A stretch of DNA of 64,000 nucleotides, taken from Sunxiuqinia rutila. GTDB taxonomy: Bacteria > Bacteroidota > Bacteroidia > Bacteroidales > Prolixibacteraceae. Below the pieces are notes generated by a model, which ran no database searches, had not been told where the DNA came from, and saw nothing but the letters and a program-made list of their open reading frames with translations. The stretch covers positions 186,001 to 250,000 of the forward strand of contig NZ_JBNGOT010000008.1 in assembly GCF_050589705.1 (NCBI RefSeq). The letters run 5' to 3'. A program made the position numbers and the translations under genes. How positions within the stretch are numbered: the first letter of the stretch is position 1; each line of letters starts with the position of its first letter. This document shows, piece by piece, positions 51,605-59,966 of this stretch.

Positions 51605-52489
51605 TCAGGCTAACTTAAATTTTTCAACGATACGCGACCTTAGAGAGAATTTCCCTCGAAATTCCTTAACCAGCAAAGGGTCGATGACCGGAGCCGGCGA
51701 AAACTCAAAATCCATCTTCAAACCATCATCCAAGTGCGTTCGAAAACGATGGCTTTTCTTGGTGTTTGTAGCCTCCTCTCCAAAACCAATACTTTTCACT
51801 TTGGACCGAACCGGAAAAACAGTGAGCAAATCATGCTCAAACTGACAATACCCCAGTCGAATAGCCCATGAATCCAATCGCCCGGTCATTTGTTTCCAAA
51901 GCATGTAAGGCATATCCATTCCTCCGCGCATAAAGCGAAACTGCTTCAAAAAACTCCACCGAAAAGACTGATAACTTTGAGCTTCCCAATCAACCAACTC
52001 CCAACGATCTTGCCAGATGCCCCATCCCCACGAGCCTGCACGGTAGCCCAGGTAAAAATCATCTTTTCGATTCTTCAAGGAAGGCAAGTCCATGGTGTAT
52101 CCCGAAATACTCATTATCTTCTTATTCTTTTCGTAATACACCAAAGCCTGGTTCATAAAATCAAGAAAGTTCGGCGATGTAATCAGATCATCTTCCAATA
52201 CAATGACCTTCCCATATTGAGCAAGGAGCTTAGAAACCCCGGCAATAATAGAATTTGCCAAGCCTCGGTTAACCGGAGCACATGAAACAGAGACTGATTT
52301 AAACCCGGTAACCGTTTCCAGATACTGCCTGACAGCAAACACTTTTTCATCCGATTGTTGATCCTTAGCACCATCCGAAAAAATATACAATTCACTTTCC
52401 GAAGCCAGGTAGTTGCGCTTTAAGGCATCAATGGTCTGTTTGAGCTCTGCAGGGCGGTTGTATGTAAATAAACATATTGGAGCAAGCAT
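51605..52489 (-). CDS. Glycosyltransferase family 2-like protein
   Basis: A 294-residue GT-A enzyme. It starts ICLFTYNRPAELKQTIDALKRN, typical of the nucleotide-binding first strand and helix, with YIFSDGAKDQ (35-44) and the metal-binding acidic triplet Glu99-Asp100-Asp101 in VIVLEDDLITSPNFLDFM. GYRAGSWGWGIWQDRWE (about 147-163) is conserved in a Bacteroidota subgroup of GT2/GNT-I-like enzymes. Donor and acceptor are unknown. It is the first gene of the three-gene glycosyltransferase block (51605, 50458, 49459). Confidence 0.82.
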   Translation of the reverse strand: MLAPICLFTYNRPAELKQTIDALKRNYLASESELYIFSDGAKDQQSDEKVFAVRQYLETVTGFKSVSVSCAPVNRGLANSIIAGVSKLLAQYGKVIVLEDDLITSPNFLDFMNQALVYYEKNKKIMSISGYTMDLPSLKNRKDDFYLGYRAGSWGWGIWQDRWELVDWEAQSYQSFRWSFLKQFRFMRGGMDMPYMLWKQMTGRLDSWAIRLGYCQFEHDLLTVFPVRSKVKSIGFGEEATNTKKSHRFRTHLDDGLKMDFEFSPAPVIDPLLVKEFRGKFSLRSRIVEKFKLA

Positions 52490-52621
52490 ACGGTTTAGAT
52501 TTGGGGCATTTCATTTCGCAATCAAGAGCAATCATCACGTCTAAGTTAAACAAAACAAAATACAAAACCGACTTGTTCACTGACCCTTTAGCAGAAAACA
52601 AGAGCCTTAAACCACAGAGAT

Positions 52622-53911
52622 CTATTTTTCACGAAACAAGTGCACAAAACCATGTGCATTCTGAGTTTCTCCATCACGTCCTTCTGCCCGTACAACATAG
52701 TAATAAACCCCAGGACTGGCATAACGCCCACCAATCCGGCCATCCCATACAGACTCGCTTGATGTCTCCTCAAAGCCCTGCACATTGTTGTTTTCCCACG
52801 TATGAACTTTTCGCCCCCAACGATTAAACACCTGAATATTGATCGATTTGATCGACTGGTATTTAACCACGAAGACATCATTCACGCCATCTCCATTGGG
52901 GGTAAACACATTCGCAACCTCCAGCAAGGAGTTTTGAACAACAATATAATCTTCCAGGTAAAAGGTATCCGTACATGCAAAGTTTTCCGAATTCTTTGTA
53001 GTCACCAGCTTCACCTGGTAAGTACCCGAATTTTCATAAATAAAAACGGGGTTCTCATCAATGGCAGTTGCTAAAATACTATCTTCTACCACTCCGCCAT
53101 CAAGGCCTTCCTGAATCAGCTCATCCCGGTTCCGAAAGAAAAACCACTCATAGCCGTCAGCATTGAGCGAGGTACTTGTGAACAAAACCTCCAAAGGTGC
53201 CTCTCCCTCCAGCGGCGTGGCATCAAATGACGCCTCAGTCACAATACTCTGATAAGAAACCGGCACTTCAACCTGACACCCAAAGCGGTCATAAACAGTC
53301 AATTTGTATTCCATATTTCTTGCCGGTGGCGAAAAAACCTGAGGGCTCAACACCGAAGCAACAGGCTCCCCATCGGCCTCCCAGCGCACTTTTACATCTT
53401 TAAAAACCTGCAACTCGGAACCTGTAGCCAAATCATAATAAACTGACGAAGCTTCGTCAAAAGCAGCTTGTATCTGAAAATAGTCACAGGTCGACTCCGT
53501 AATTTCGGCTGTTGCAGCATACCAGCTGTTCATCACCCAAGCAGTATAAAGTTCAGTTGTTTCTCCAAAAGTCACTTCAACCCGATAGCATCCACTCTCC
53601 AAATTGCTAATGGTTGACGAAGCCACTCCCGAATTATCCGACTGATAAGCATCAAAGTTTCCAGTTCCCGGGTTGTATATGAACCACTCAAAGCCGGCTG
53701 CTACTGCCGTACTTGAAGTTGCCGTCAATTGCCCGGCATTCTCATCGGGAGCAGCACAAAAAATATAAATCTGATCTTGACTCCCAGAACTGTAGGCGGT
53801 AGACACAACATCGTCCGACGCAGCAGTTAACTGCCCCATAACGACACAGGGAAAAAACAAGGCAATCAGCAAGACAACAAGTGAAGTTTTCGCATTAAAT
53901 TTCATCTTCAA
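52622..53911 (-). CDS. Secreted T9SS cargo with gliding-motility-type (type B) C-terminal domain
   Basis: A 429-residue protein with a signal peptide (to about residue 26). Its middle has a PKD-like domain (about 220-320: EGEAPLEVLFTSTSLNADGYEWFF). The C-terminus (about 340-429) is the type B sorting domain: VANVFTPNGDGVNDVFVVKY, INIQVFNRWGRKVHTWENNN, ESVWDGRIGGRYASPGVYYYVV. This domain directs export by the type IX secretion system, and the protein is likely released or attached to the surface. Part of the protein resembles adhesin-like repeats, and its partner is unknown. It lies 132 bp upstream of the glycosyltransferase block on the same strand. Confidence 0.9.
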   Translation of the reverse strand: MKMKFNAKTSLVVLLIALFFPCVVMGQLTAASDDVVSTAYSSGSQDQIYIFCAAPDENAGQLTATSSTAVAAGFEWFIYNPGTGNFDAYQSDNSGVASSTISNLESGCYRVEVTFGETTELYTAWVMNSWYAATAEITESTCDYFQIQAAFDEASSVYYDLATGSELQVFKDVKVRWEADGEPVASVLSPQVFSPPARNMEYKLTVYDRFGCQVEVPVSYQSIVTEASFDATPLEGEAPLEVLFTSTSLNADGYEWFFFRNRDELIQEGLDGGVVEDSILATAIDENPVFIYENSGTYQVKLVTTKNSENFACTDTFYLEDYIVVQNSLLEVANVFTPNGDGVNDVFVVKYQSIKSINIQVFNRWGRKVHTWENNNVQGFEETSSESVWDGRIGGRYASPGVYYYVVRAEGRDGETQNAHGFVHLFREK

Positions 53912-53926
53912 AAAACAGCTTGAATT

Positions 53927-53976
53927 ATATTGTATTACAATATTAACGTTTAAAATTGACTTATCTTTTACCCATC
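53927..53976 (-). promoter_or_regulatory. Possible control region of the T9SS cargo gene
   Basis: Two weak signals lie upstream of the start at 53911. ATATTGTA-T-TACAATAT (53927-53943) is a perfect inverted repeat around one base and overlaps a near-consensus -7 element (TAATATTG on the minus strand, 53938-53945). Further upstream, GATGGGTAAAAG on the minus strand (ending near 53966) resembles the half-site of the operator at 47896. AT-rich sequence makes chance occurrence plausible. Confidence 0.3.
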
Positions 53977-54050
53977 TTTCATTTTTTCATTCAAAACTCA
54001 TTTGTTGAAAACTAGCTGAGGCCAATGCTTCGAAATAAGAAAATAGGTTA

Positions 54051-54058
54051 TACTTTTG
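54051..54058 (+). promoter_or_regulatory. Promoter -7 element candidate of uvrD
   Basis: TACTTTTG matches TAnnTTTG 26 bp upstream of the chosen start codon. No matching TTG was seen at the expected -33 distance, so the promoter call rests on the -7 element only. Confidence 0.4.
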
Positions 54059-54083
54059 AGGCTGACTTAGAAATATAGTGATT

Positions 54084-56396
54084 GTGAATTATCTTGAAGA
54101 ATTAAACGAAGCTCAAAGACAAGCTGTTGAAAATACCGAAGGGCCATCCCTGATCATTGCCGGAGCCGGCTCTGGCAAAACACGGGTACTGACTTACCGC
54201 ATTGCTCACTTGCTGAAGCAAGGCACACGACCGGCCAGCATTTTATCGCTTACCTTTACCAACAAGGCAGCCAAAGAAATGAAAGAACGGATTGCCAATG
54301 TTGTTGGGGCACACACGGCCAAATACCTTTGGATGGGAACGTTTCACTCCATTTTTGCCCGCATTTTACGGGTGGAATCGGAAGTTCTTGGTTACCCCTC
54401 AAATTTCACAATCTATGATTCAGCAGACTCCAAAAGCCTGTTGAAAACCATTATCAAAGAATTTAAGCTGGACGATAAAACATACAAAGTCAACGTGGTT
54501 GCCAGCCGGATTTCAGCAGCAAAAAACAGCCTGATTACTCCCGCAGCCTATGCCACCAATGCCCAGGTACGCGAATATGACATGAGCATACGCATGCCAC
54601 GCATCGCTGAGCTCTATAAGGAATATTCACGCCGATGCTTTTTGGCCGGAGCCATGGATTTTGATGACCTGCTATTGAAAACAAACATCTTGTTCCGCGA
54701 CCACAAAGACATACTGGCCAAATACCAGGATCGATTTGACTATGTTTTGGTTGACGAGTATCAGGATACGAACTTCTCGCAATACCTGATTGTAAAAAAC
54801 CTGGCTTCTAAACACAAAAACCTATGCGTTGTTGGCGATGATGCCCAAAGTATTTATTCATTCCGCGGAGCACGAATTGAAAACATTCTGAATTTTCAGA
54901 AAGATTACCCCGAGCACCAGGTTTACAAGCTGGAGCAAAACTACCGCTCAACGCAAACCATTGTGAATGCTGCCAACAGCGTGATTCAAAAAAACAAACG
55001 TCAGCTCCCCAAACGGGTTTTTTCTGAAAATGCCGAAGGGAACCGCATCAAAGTGTTTTCGGCATTAACCGATAACGAGGAAGGGTACTTGATTGCCAAT
55101 GAAATCAGCGAAACACGCATGCGGCATCACTACCACTATTACGACTATGCAATTTTGTACCGCACCAATGCCCAGTCGCGTATTTTTGAGGAGTCGCTTC
55201 GCAAACGCAATATTCCCTATAAAATATACGGAGGACTATCCTTCTACCAACGCAAGGAAATCAAGGACTTACTATCCTACTTCCGGATCGTCATCAATCC
55301 GAAGGACAACGAAGCCCTCAAACGAATCATTAATTACCCGGCCCGCGGAATTGGCGCCACCACACTAACCAAGCTCGAGCAAGCAGCGATGAGTCAGGGC
55401 ACCAGTATTTTCGAGATTATCGAACAAAGTGAATCCGTCAATCATGCCGCTCTGAACAGAGGGACCATCAGCAAAGTGCAGCAATTTGCGGCCCTGATCA
55501 AACAGTTTCAGGAGAAAAACGAGCTGAACGATGCCTACGAAATGGCGAGCGAAATTGCCACACAGACTGGTGTCATAAAAGATTTATACAAGGATCAAAC
55601 AACAGAAGGACTAAGCCGGTTCCAAAATATCCAGGAGTTATTGAATGGTATACAGGAATTCTCAATCAATGCCCGCGAGGAAGGACAGCCCAACCACCTG
55701 GCTAATTACATGGAGGATGTGGCCCTGCTTACCGATCAGGATTCAGATAAAGACGAAGACCGCGATAAGGTAACCTTGATGACCATCCACTCGGCCAAAG
55801 GGCTTGAATTTAAAAACGTATTTATCGTGGGAGTGGAAGAAAACCTATTCCCCTCCAACCAGTTTGGAAACATCACCCCTGAAGCTTTTGAAGAAGAACG
55901 CCGGTTGTTTTATGTTGCTCTTACTCGCGCCGAAGAAAATGCCTACCTCAGCTTTGCCCGACAACGCTACCGCTGGGGGAAACTTGATTTCTGCAATCCC
56001 AGCCGCTTTATCGGCGAAGTTGACATGCAGTTTCTGGAACTTCCAGCTGAAGCCGACTTTAACTTTGACGAATTGCCGGGTGAAGACAAAGCCATTCAGA
56101 AACAAACATTTGGAAAACCATCGGCAGCTGCCCGCCGGCCGGTTACTGCCGATCAGCCAGGCATGAACCAAAAACTGGTCCAACTTCGGCAAGCCAAAAA
56201 GCAAGCTCAAAATTTTGATGGCGATGACCCTCGCGACATTCAAACGGGCATGTTGGTTGAACACCAACGATTTGGTAAAGGTAAGGTCCAGCAGGTTGAA
56301 GGTACGTTTCCCAACCTTAAAGCTACCGTTTTCTTTCCCAATGCCGGTCAAAAGCAATTGCTGCTTAAATTTGCCAAGCTAAAAATTGTTCAATAA
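54084..56396 (+). CDS. uvrD: ATP-dependent DNA helicase UvrD/PcrA
   Basis: A 770-residue superfamily 1 helicase. Motifs appear in order: LNEAQRQAVENTEGPSLIIAGAGSGKT (Q-motif and Walker A, about 6-32), LTFTNKAAKEMKER, VDEYQDTN (Walker B), VGDDAQSIYSFRGA, LEQNYRS, YPARGIG, TIHSAKGLEFKNVFI and YVALTRAEENAYL. The C-terminus carries a Tudor-like segment binding RNA polymerase in PcrA-type proteins (MLVEHQRFGKGKVQQVEG). It works in repair and replication-fork clearance. Homologues begin near LNYLEELNE, so I choose the GTG at 54084 over that at 54078. Confidence 0.95.
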   Translation: MNYLEELNEAQRQAVENTEGPSLIIAGAGSGKTRVLTYRIAHLLKQGTRPASILSLTFTNKAAKEMKERIANVVGAHTAKYLWMGTFHSIFARILRVESEVLGYPSNFTIYDSADSKSLLKTIIKEFKLDDKTYKVNVVASRISAAKNSLITPAAYATNAQVREYDMSIRMPRIAELYKEYSRRCFLAGAMDFDDLLLKTNILFRDHKDILAKYQDRFDYVLVDEYQDTNFSQYLIVKNLASKHKNLCVVGDDAQSIYSFRGARIENILNFQKDYPEHQVYKLEQNYRSTQTIVNAANSVIQKNKRQLPKRVFSENAEGNRIKVFSALTDNEEGYLIANEISETRMRHHYHYYDYAILYRTNAQSRIFEESLRKRNIPYKIYGGLSFYQRKEIKDLLSYFRIVINPKDNEALKRIINYPARGIGATTLTKLEQAAMSQGTSIFEIIEQSESVNHAALNRGTISKVQQFAALIKQFQEKNELNDAYEMASEIATQTGVIKDLYKDQTTEGLSRFQNIQELLNGIQEFSINAREEGQPNHLANYMEDVALLTDQDSDKDEDRDKVTLMTIHSAKGLEFKNVFIVGVEENLFPSNQFGNITPEAFEEERRLFYVALTRAEENAYLSFARQRYRWGKLDFCNPSRFIGEVDMQFLELPAEADFNFDELPGEDKAIQKQTFGKPSAAARRPVTADQPGMNQKLVQLRQAKKQAQNFDGDDPRDIQTGMLVEHQRFGKGKVQQVEGTFPNLKATVFFPNAGQKQLLLKFAKLKIVQ

Positions 56397-56450
56397 TTCA
56401 ACGGCTGGAAGGGAATAACAGCCAACCAATCAAGTTTTTCGCAAATTAAA

Positions 56451-56481
56451 TTTGTCAACAAAATATTTTCACTTAGCTTTG
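56451..56481 (+). promoter_or_regulatory. Promoter candidate of the DUF4290-murA unit
   Basis: TTTG (56451-56454), a 19-bp spacer and TAGCTTTG (56474-56481) match the full Bacteroidota consensus. The predicted transcript starts near 56488, with a leader of about 90 bases, and probably covers the DUF4290 gene and murA. Confidence 0.65.
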
Positions 56482-56578
56482 CAGGTAGATAAATCTCCTT
56501 TACTTCAGATTATCAATAGTATTACCGAACTAGTACAACCTTGTTTAACACAAAAGTTTATTAGATATTTTTTTTTAA

Positions 56579-57199
56579 ATGGATTACAACTCGAATCGTA
56601 AAAAATTACCCCTGCCGGAGTATGGGCGTAATATTCAGAATATGGTTGATCACGTGATGACCATTGAGGACCGTACTGAACGCAATATAGCGGCCCAAAC
56701 TATTATCGACATCATGGGGAACTTACACCCTTACCTGCGCGATATCAACGATTTCAAGCATAAACTCTGGGACCACCTGGCAATTATGGCTGACTTCAAG
56801 TTGGATATCGATTATCCGTATGATCCGCCAAAGCCGGAAACATTTCAGGAGCCTCCCAAAAAAGTACCTTACTCAAGTAATAAAATCAAATTTCGTTACT
56901 ACGGAAAAACATTGGAATTGATGGTTAATGAAGCCATTCAATATGAAAGCGGCGAAGAAAAGGAAATCCTGATCACCCTGCTGGCCAACCACATGAAGAA
57001 ATCCTACCTGACGTGGAACAAAGACGCCGTAGATGATGAGAAAATTTACAAGGATCTGGAAATTGTTTCCGATGGAAAAATCCAAAGAGATGATTTAGAT
57101 CTAACCGAAACACGTGATATTCTTTTCCGTTCAGCCCCACGCAAAAAACAAAACACCGGCTCGAACCGAGGCCCCAAAAAACATCGCAAAAACGACTAA
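56579..57199 (+). CDS. DUF4290 family protein
   Basis: A 206-residue cytoplasmic protein of a Bacteroidota-restricted family. The start MDYNSNRKKLPLPEYGRNI and the segments DRTERNIAAQTIIDIMGNLHPYLRDINDFKHKLWDHL (about 31-67) and IDYPYDPPKPETFQEPP are characteristic. The C-terminus is basic (RKKQNTGSNRGPKKHRK). The function is unknown. It is 17 bp upstream of murA with a shared promoter, a linkage suggesting a link to envelope synthesis. Confidence 0.85.
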   Translation: MDYNSNRKKLPLPEYGRNIQNMVDHVMTIEDRTERNIAAQTIIDIMGNLHPYLRDINDFKHKLWDHLAIMADFKLDIDYPYDPPKPETFQEPPKKVPYSSNKIKFRYYGKTLELMVNEAIQYESGEEKEILITLLANHMKKSYLTWNKDAVDDEKIYKDLEIVSDGKIQRDDLDLTETRDILFRSAPRKKQNTGSNRGPKKHRKND

Positions 57200-57216
57200 A
57201 AACACTATTCAGGGAG

Positions 57217-58524
57217 ATGGCAACATTTCAAATTGAAGGCGGAAAAAAATTAGCAGGGACGCTAAAGCCTCAAGGTGCAAAAAACGAAGCATTGCAAGTT
57301 ATTTGTGCAACCCTCTTAACCAGCGAACCCGTTATCATTAGCAATATTCCCGAAATTCGGGATGTATTGAAACTCATCGAAATTTTAAGCGAACTAGGCG
57401 TTAAAACCGAACGTTTGCAAAAAGGACAGTACAAGTTTCAAGCTGATCAGGTGGATATGCATTACCTGAAATCAGAGCAATTTGCCCGTCAGGCCAGCAG
57501 CTTGCGCGGATCCATCATGATTGTCGGTCCCCTGTTGGCTCGCTTCAGCAAAGCCCTGATTCCTCAGCCGGGTGGTGATAAAATTGGACGCCGCCGCTTA
57601 GACACTCATTTTGTTGGTCTCCAAAAACTCGGAGCTGAATTTACTTACGACCCCGTCAACCTTTTTTACCGGGTTACGACCCAAAAACTTCAGGGAGCCT
57701 ACATGCTTCTCGACGAGGCATCAGTTACCGGAACTGCCAATATTTTAATGGCTGCCGTTATGGCTGAAGGCGTTACCACCATTTACAATGCAGCTTGCGA
57801 ACCCTATCTGCAGCAGCTTTGCAAAATGCTGGTTTCAATGGGGGCAAAGATCGAGGGAATTGGCTCAAACCTGCTTCGCATTACAGGAGTTAAACAGCTC
57901 AGCGGATGCACACACGCCATTTTGCCCGACATGATTGAGGTTGGCAGCTTTATTGGGCTGGCCGCCATGACTGGTTCAGAAATAACCATCCAGGGAACCG
58001 GAATTGAACATCTGGGAATTATTCCTGAGTCTTTTAAACGCCTTGGCATCAAATTGCAGGTTAAAGGAGACGACATTTTCATTCCCGAACAGGAAGGCTA
58101 TGAAATTGAAACCTTCATCGACGGGTCCATCATGACCATTTCAGATGCTCCCTGGCCCGGATTAACACCCGACCTGCTAAGTATCTTTTTAGTGGTAGCC
58201 ACCCAAGCCAAAGGCAGCGTGCTTATACACCAAAAGATGTTTGAAAGCCGTCTGTTCTTTGTGGATAAACTCATTGACATGGGAGCCCAAATTATCCTTT
58301 GCGACCCGCACCGTGCCACAGTCATCGGATTGAATAAAAAACACACGCTTCGTGGTACTACTATGTCATCACCTGACATTCGGGCTGGAGTAGCCTTGCT
58401 AATTGCAGCCTTATCGGCTCAAGGGAAAAGCGAAATTTTTAACATTGAACAGATCGACCGTGGCTATGAAGCCATCGACCAGCGTTTGCAGGCTATCGGA
58501 GCCAATATCATTAGAACCAGCTAA
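57217..58524 (+). CDS. murA: UDP-N-acetylglucosamine 1-carboxyvinyltransferase MurA, Cys-to-Asp form
   Basis: A 435-residue enolpyruvyl transferase that catalyses the first committed step of peptidoglycan synthesis in the cytoplasm. Conserved parts include GAKNEALQVICATLL with Lys22 and Asn23, and ASLRGSIMIVGPLLARF (about 93-110). In the mobile loop the E. coli sequence GGCxIG is replaced by PGGDKIGRRRLDTHF, so Asp121 stands at the position of the reactive Cys115 that fosfomycin alkylates. The rest of the active site appears intact, as in other Asp-type MurA enzymes. Two-gene unit with DUF4290. Confidence 0.96.
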   Translation: MATFQIEGGKKLAGTLKPQGAKNEALQVICATLLTSEPVIISNIPEIRDVLKLIEILSELGVKTERLQKGQYKFQADQVDMHYLKSEQFARQASSLRGSIMIVGPLLARFSKALIPQPGGDKIGRRRLDTHFVGLQKLGAEFTYDPVNLFYRVTTQKLQGAYMLLDEASVTGTANILMAAVMAEGVTTIYNAACEPYLQQLCKMLVSMGAKIEGIGSNLLRITGVKQLSGCTHAILPDMIEVGSFIGLAAMTGSEITIQGTGIEHLGIIPESFKRLGIKLQVKGDDIFIPEQEGYEIETFIDGSIMTISDAPWPGLTPDLLSIFLVVATQAKGSVLIHQKMFESRLFFVDKLIDMGAQIILCDPHRATVIGLNKKHTLRGTTMSSPDIRAGVALLIAALSAQGKSEIFNIEQIDRGYEAIDQRLQAIGANIIRTS

Positions 58525-58650
58525 CCGATTATCAGCAAGCCGTTTTGTTAATAAATTCAAAAAGTGACGTGCCCACATAGTGACATAGTTGCATTTTTAC
58601 TATTATTGGGCTCGATTTGAGTCGAAATTTTGAATTAAGAGAAAAGAAAG

Positions 58651-59175
58651 ATGAAACAAAAATTATTAATTACACTGACATTGATTGTAGGCCTGATCGC
58701 CCAATCATATGCCGGCGATGATGTTAAAATAGGTCTTGCCGTTGGCAATAAAGCTCCTGAAATTGCAGAACAATCAATTGACGGAAAAGAACTTACCTTA
58801 TCCTCCTTAAAAGGGAAAGTGGTATTAATTGACTTTTGGGCTTCGTGGTGTCCCCCTTGCCGGCGCGAAAACCCAACTGTTGTGGCTGCCTATGAATCAT
58901 TTAAAGACAAAAAGTTTAAAAACGGAAATGGCTTTACGGTCTTCAGCGTGTCACTCGACAAAAACAAAGAAGCCTGGAAAAAAGCCATTGAAGATGACAA
59001 ACTCGGTTGGGACTACCATGTGTCAGACTTGAATGGCTGGCAGGCCAAATACGCTGCTGTATATGGGGTTCGCGGTATTCCAGCAAGCTTCCTGATTGAC
59101 GGCGATGGGGTAATCATTGCCAAGAACCTGCGTGGAGCAGCGCTTGAAGCTACTTTGAAGGAACTATTAAAATAA
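58651..59175 (+). CDS. TlpA-type thioredoxin-like thiol-disulfide protein
   Basis: A 174-residue exported thioredoxin-fold protein. A signal peptide (LLITLTLIVGLIAQSYA) ends near residue 21. The active-site motif WASWCPPCRRE has Cys67 and Cys70, and the cis-proline region is GIPASFLIDGDG. Proteins of this type reduce or maturate disulfides in periplasmic proteins, including cytochrome c and envelope lipoproteins. It is a single-gene unit with a terminator. Confidence 0.9.
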   Translation: MKQKLLITLTLIVGLIAQSYAGDDVKIGLAVGNKAPEIAEQSIDGKELTLSSLKGKVVLIDFWASWCPPCRRENPTVVAAYESFKDKKFKNGNGFTVFSVSLDKNKEAWKKAIEDDKLGWDYHVSDLNGWQAKYAAVYGVRGIPASFLIDGDGVIIAKNLRGAALEATLKELLK

Positions 59176-59197
59176 GATTATATCCACATAGCATTGG

Positions 59198-59229
59198 AAG
59201 GCAGTACACCCGTGCTGCCTTTCTTTTTT
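59198..59229 (+). terminator. Rho-independent terminator of the TlpA-like gene
   Basis: AAGGCAG (59198-59204) pairs with CTGCCTT (59215-59221), with an inner CAC/GTG pair, followed by TTCTTTTTTT. It lies 23 bases after the stop codon. TACTTTTG (59232-59239), directly after it, is a -7 candidate for grpE. Confidence 0.85.
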
Positions 59230-59337
59230 TATACTTTTGTCAGCTATTGACAAGCCAGGTGTGCCAAATTGTCCCCATACGCGAAATGGCAACGTTTTTG
59301 TAAATCGACAATCCGGTAATTTTAAATACGAAGAAAC

Positions 59338-59949
59338 ATGGCCAAAGAAAAAATAAACAACGAACAAGAGCAAGTAGAAGAAAAGGAAGTGACAGAAACA
59401 ACTGCTCAGGAACAAAACGAAACGGCTGAACAAGACGCAAAATCAGAAAAGGCAGAAGCCTCTAAAAAAGATAAGAAGTCAAAAAAAGAGAAACCTGAAG
59501 ATAAAATCGAAGCTTTAGGAAAAGAATTGCAGGAAATAAGAGACAAACACATTCGTCTTCAAGCCGAGTTTGACAACTACCGCAAACGCACCATGCGCGA
59601 GAAAATGGACCTTGTGAAAACAGGTGGAGAAACGGTTATTGTCAATATTCTACCTGTTATTGATGACTTTGAACGCGCGCTAATGGCTTTCAGCGAGATT
59701 GACGACAAAGACCCACTAAAAGAGGGCATCCTGTTGATCTATAGCAAATTTCAGGATTTCCTGAAACAAAACGGAATTGCTGAAATTAACGCCTTAGAAA
59801 AAGACTTTGATACCGACTTGCACGAAGCGGTAACTAAAATTCCTGCCCCTAAAGAAGAACTCAAAGGGAAAGTGGTGGATGTCATTCAAAAGGGCTATCT
59901 GATGAATGAAAAAGTCATTCGCTTTTCGAAAGTGGTAATTGGCGAATAG
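59338..59949 (+). CDS. grpE: Nucleotide exchange factor GrpE
   Basis: A 203-residue GrpE. An acidic, lysine-rich N-terminal region (about 1-60) precedes the long dimerising helix (IRLQAEFDNYRKRTMREKMDL, about 72-92) and the beta-domain ending DTDLHEAVTKIPAP and VVDVIQKGYLMNEKVIRFSKVVIG. It removes ADP from DnaK so that folding cycles can proceed. It forms a two-gene unit with dnaJ, 17 bp downstream; dnaK is not in the window. Confidence 0.96.
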   Translation: MAKEKINNEQEQVEEKEVTETTAQEQNETAEQDAKSEKAEASKKDKKSKKEKPEDKIEALGKELQEIRDKHIRLQAEFDNYRKRTMREKMDLVKTGGETVIVNILPVIDDFERALMAFSEIDDKDPLKEGILLIYSKFQDFLKQNGIAEINALEKDFDTDLHEAVTKIPAPKEELKGKVVDVIQKGYLMNEKVIRFSKVVIGE

Positions 59950-59966
59950 ACAAAGAAAAAGCAAGT

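Noticed and set aside
56640..56665. TGATCACGTGATGA as a possible parS-like site
   Set aside because: It lies inside the DUF4290 coding region, matches only the CACGTG core, and one copy far from parAB is not convincing.
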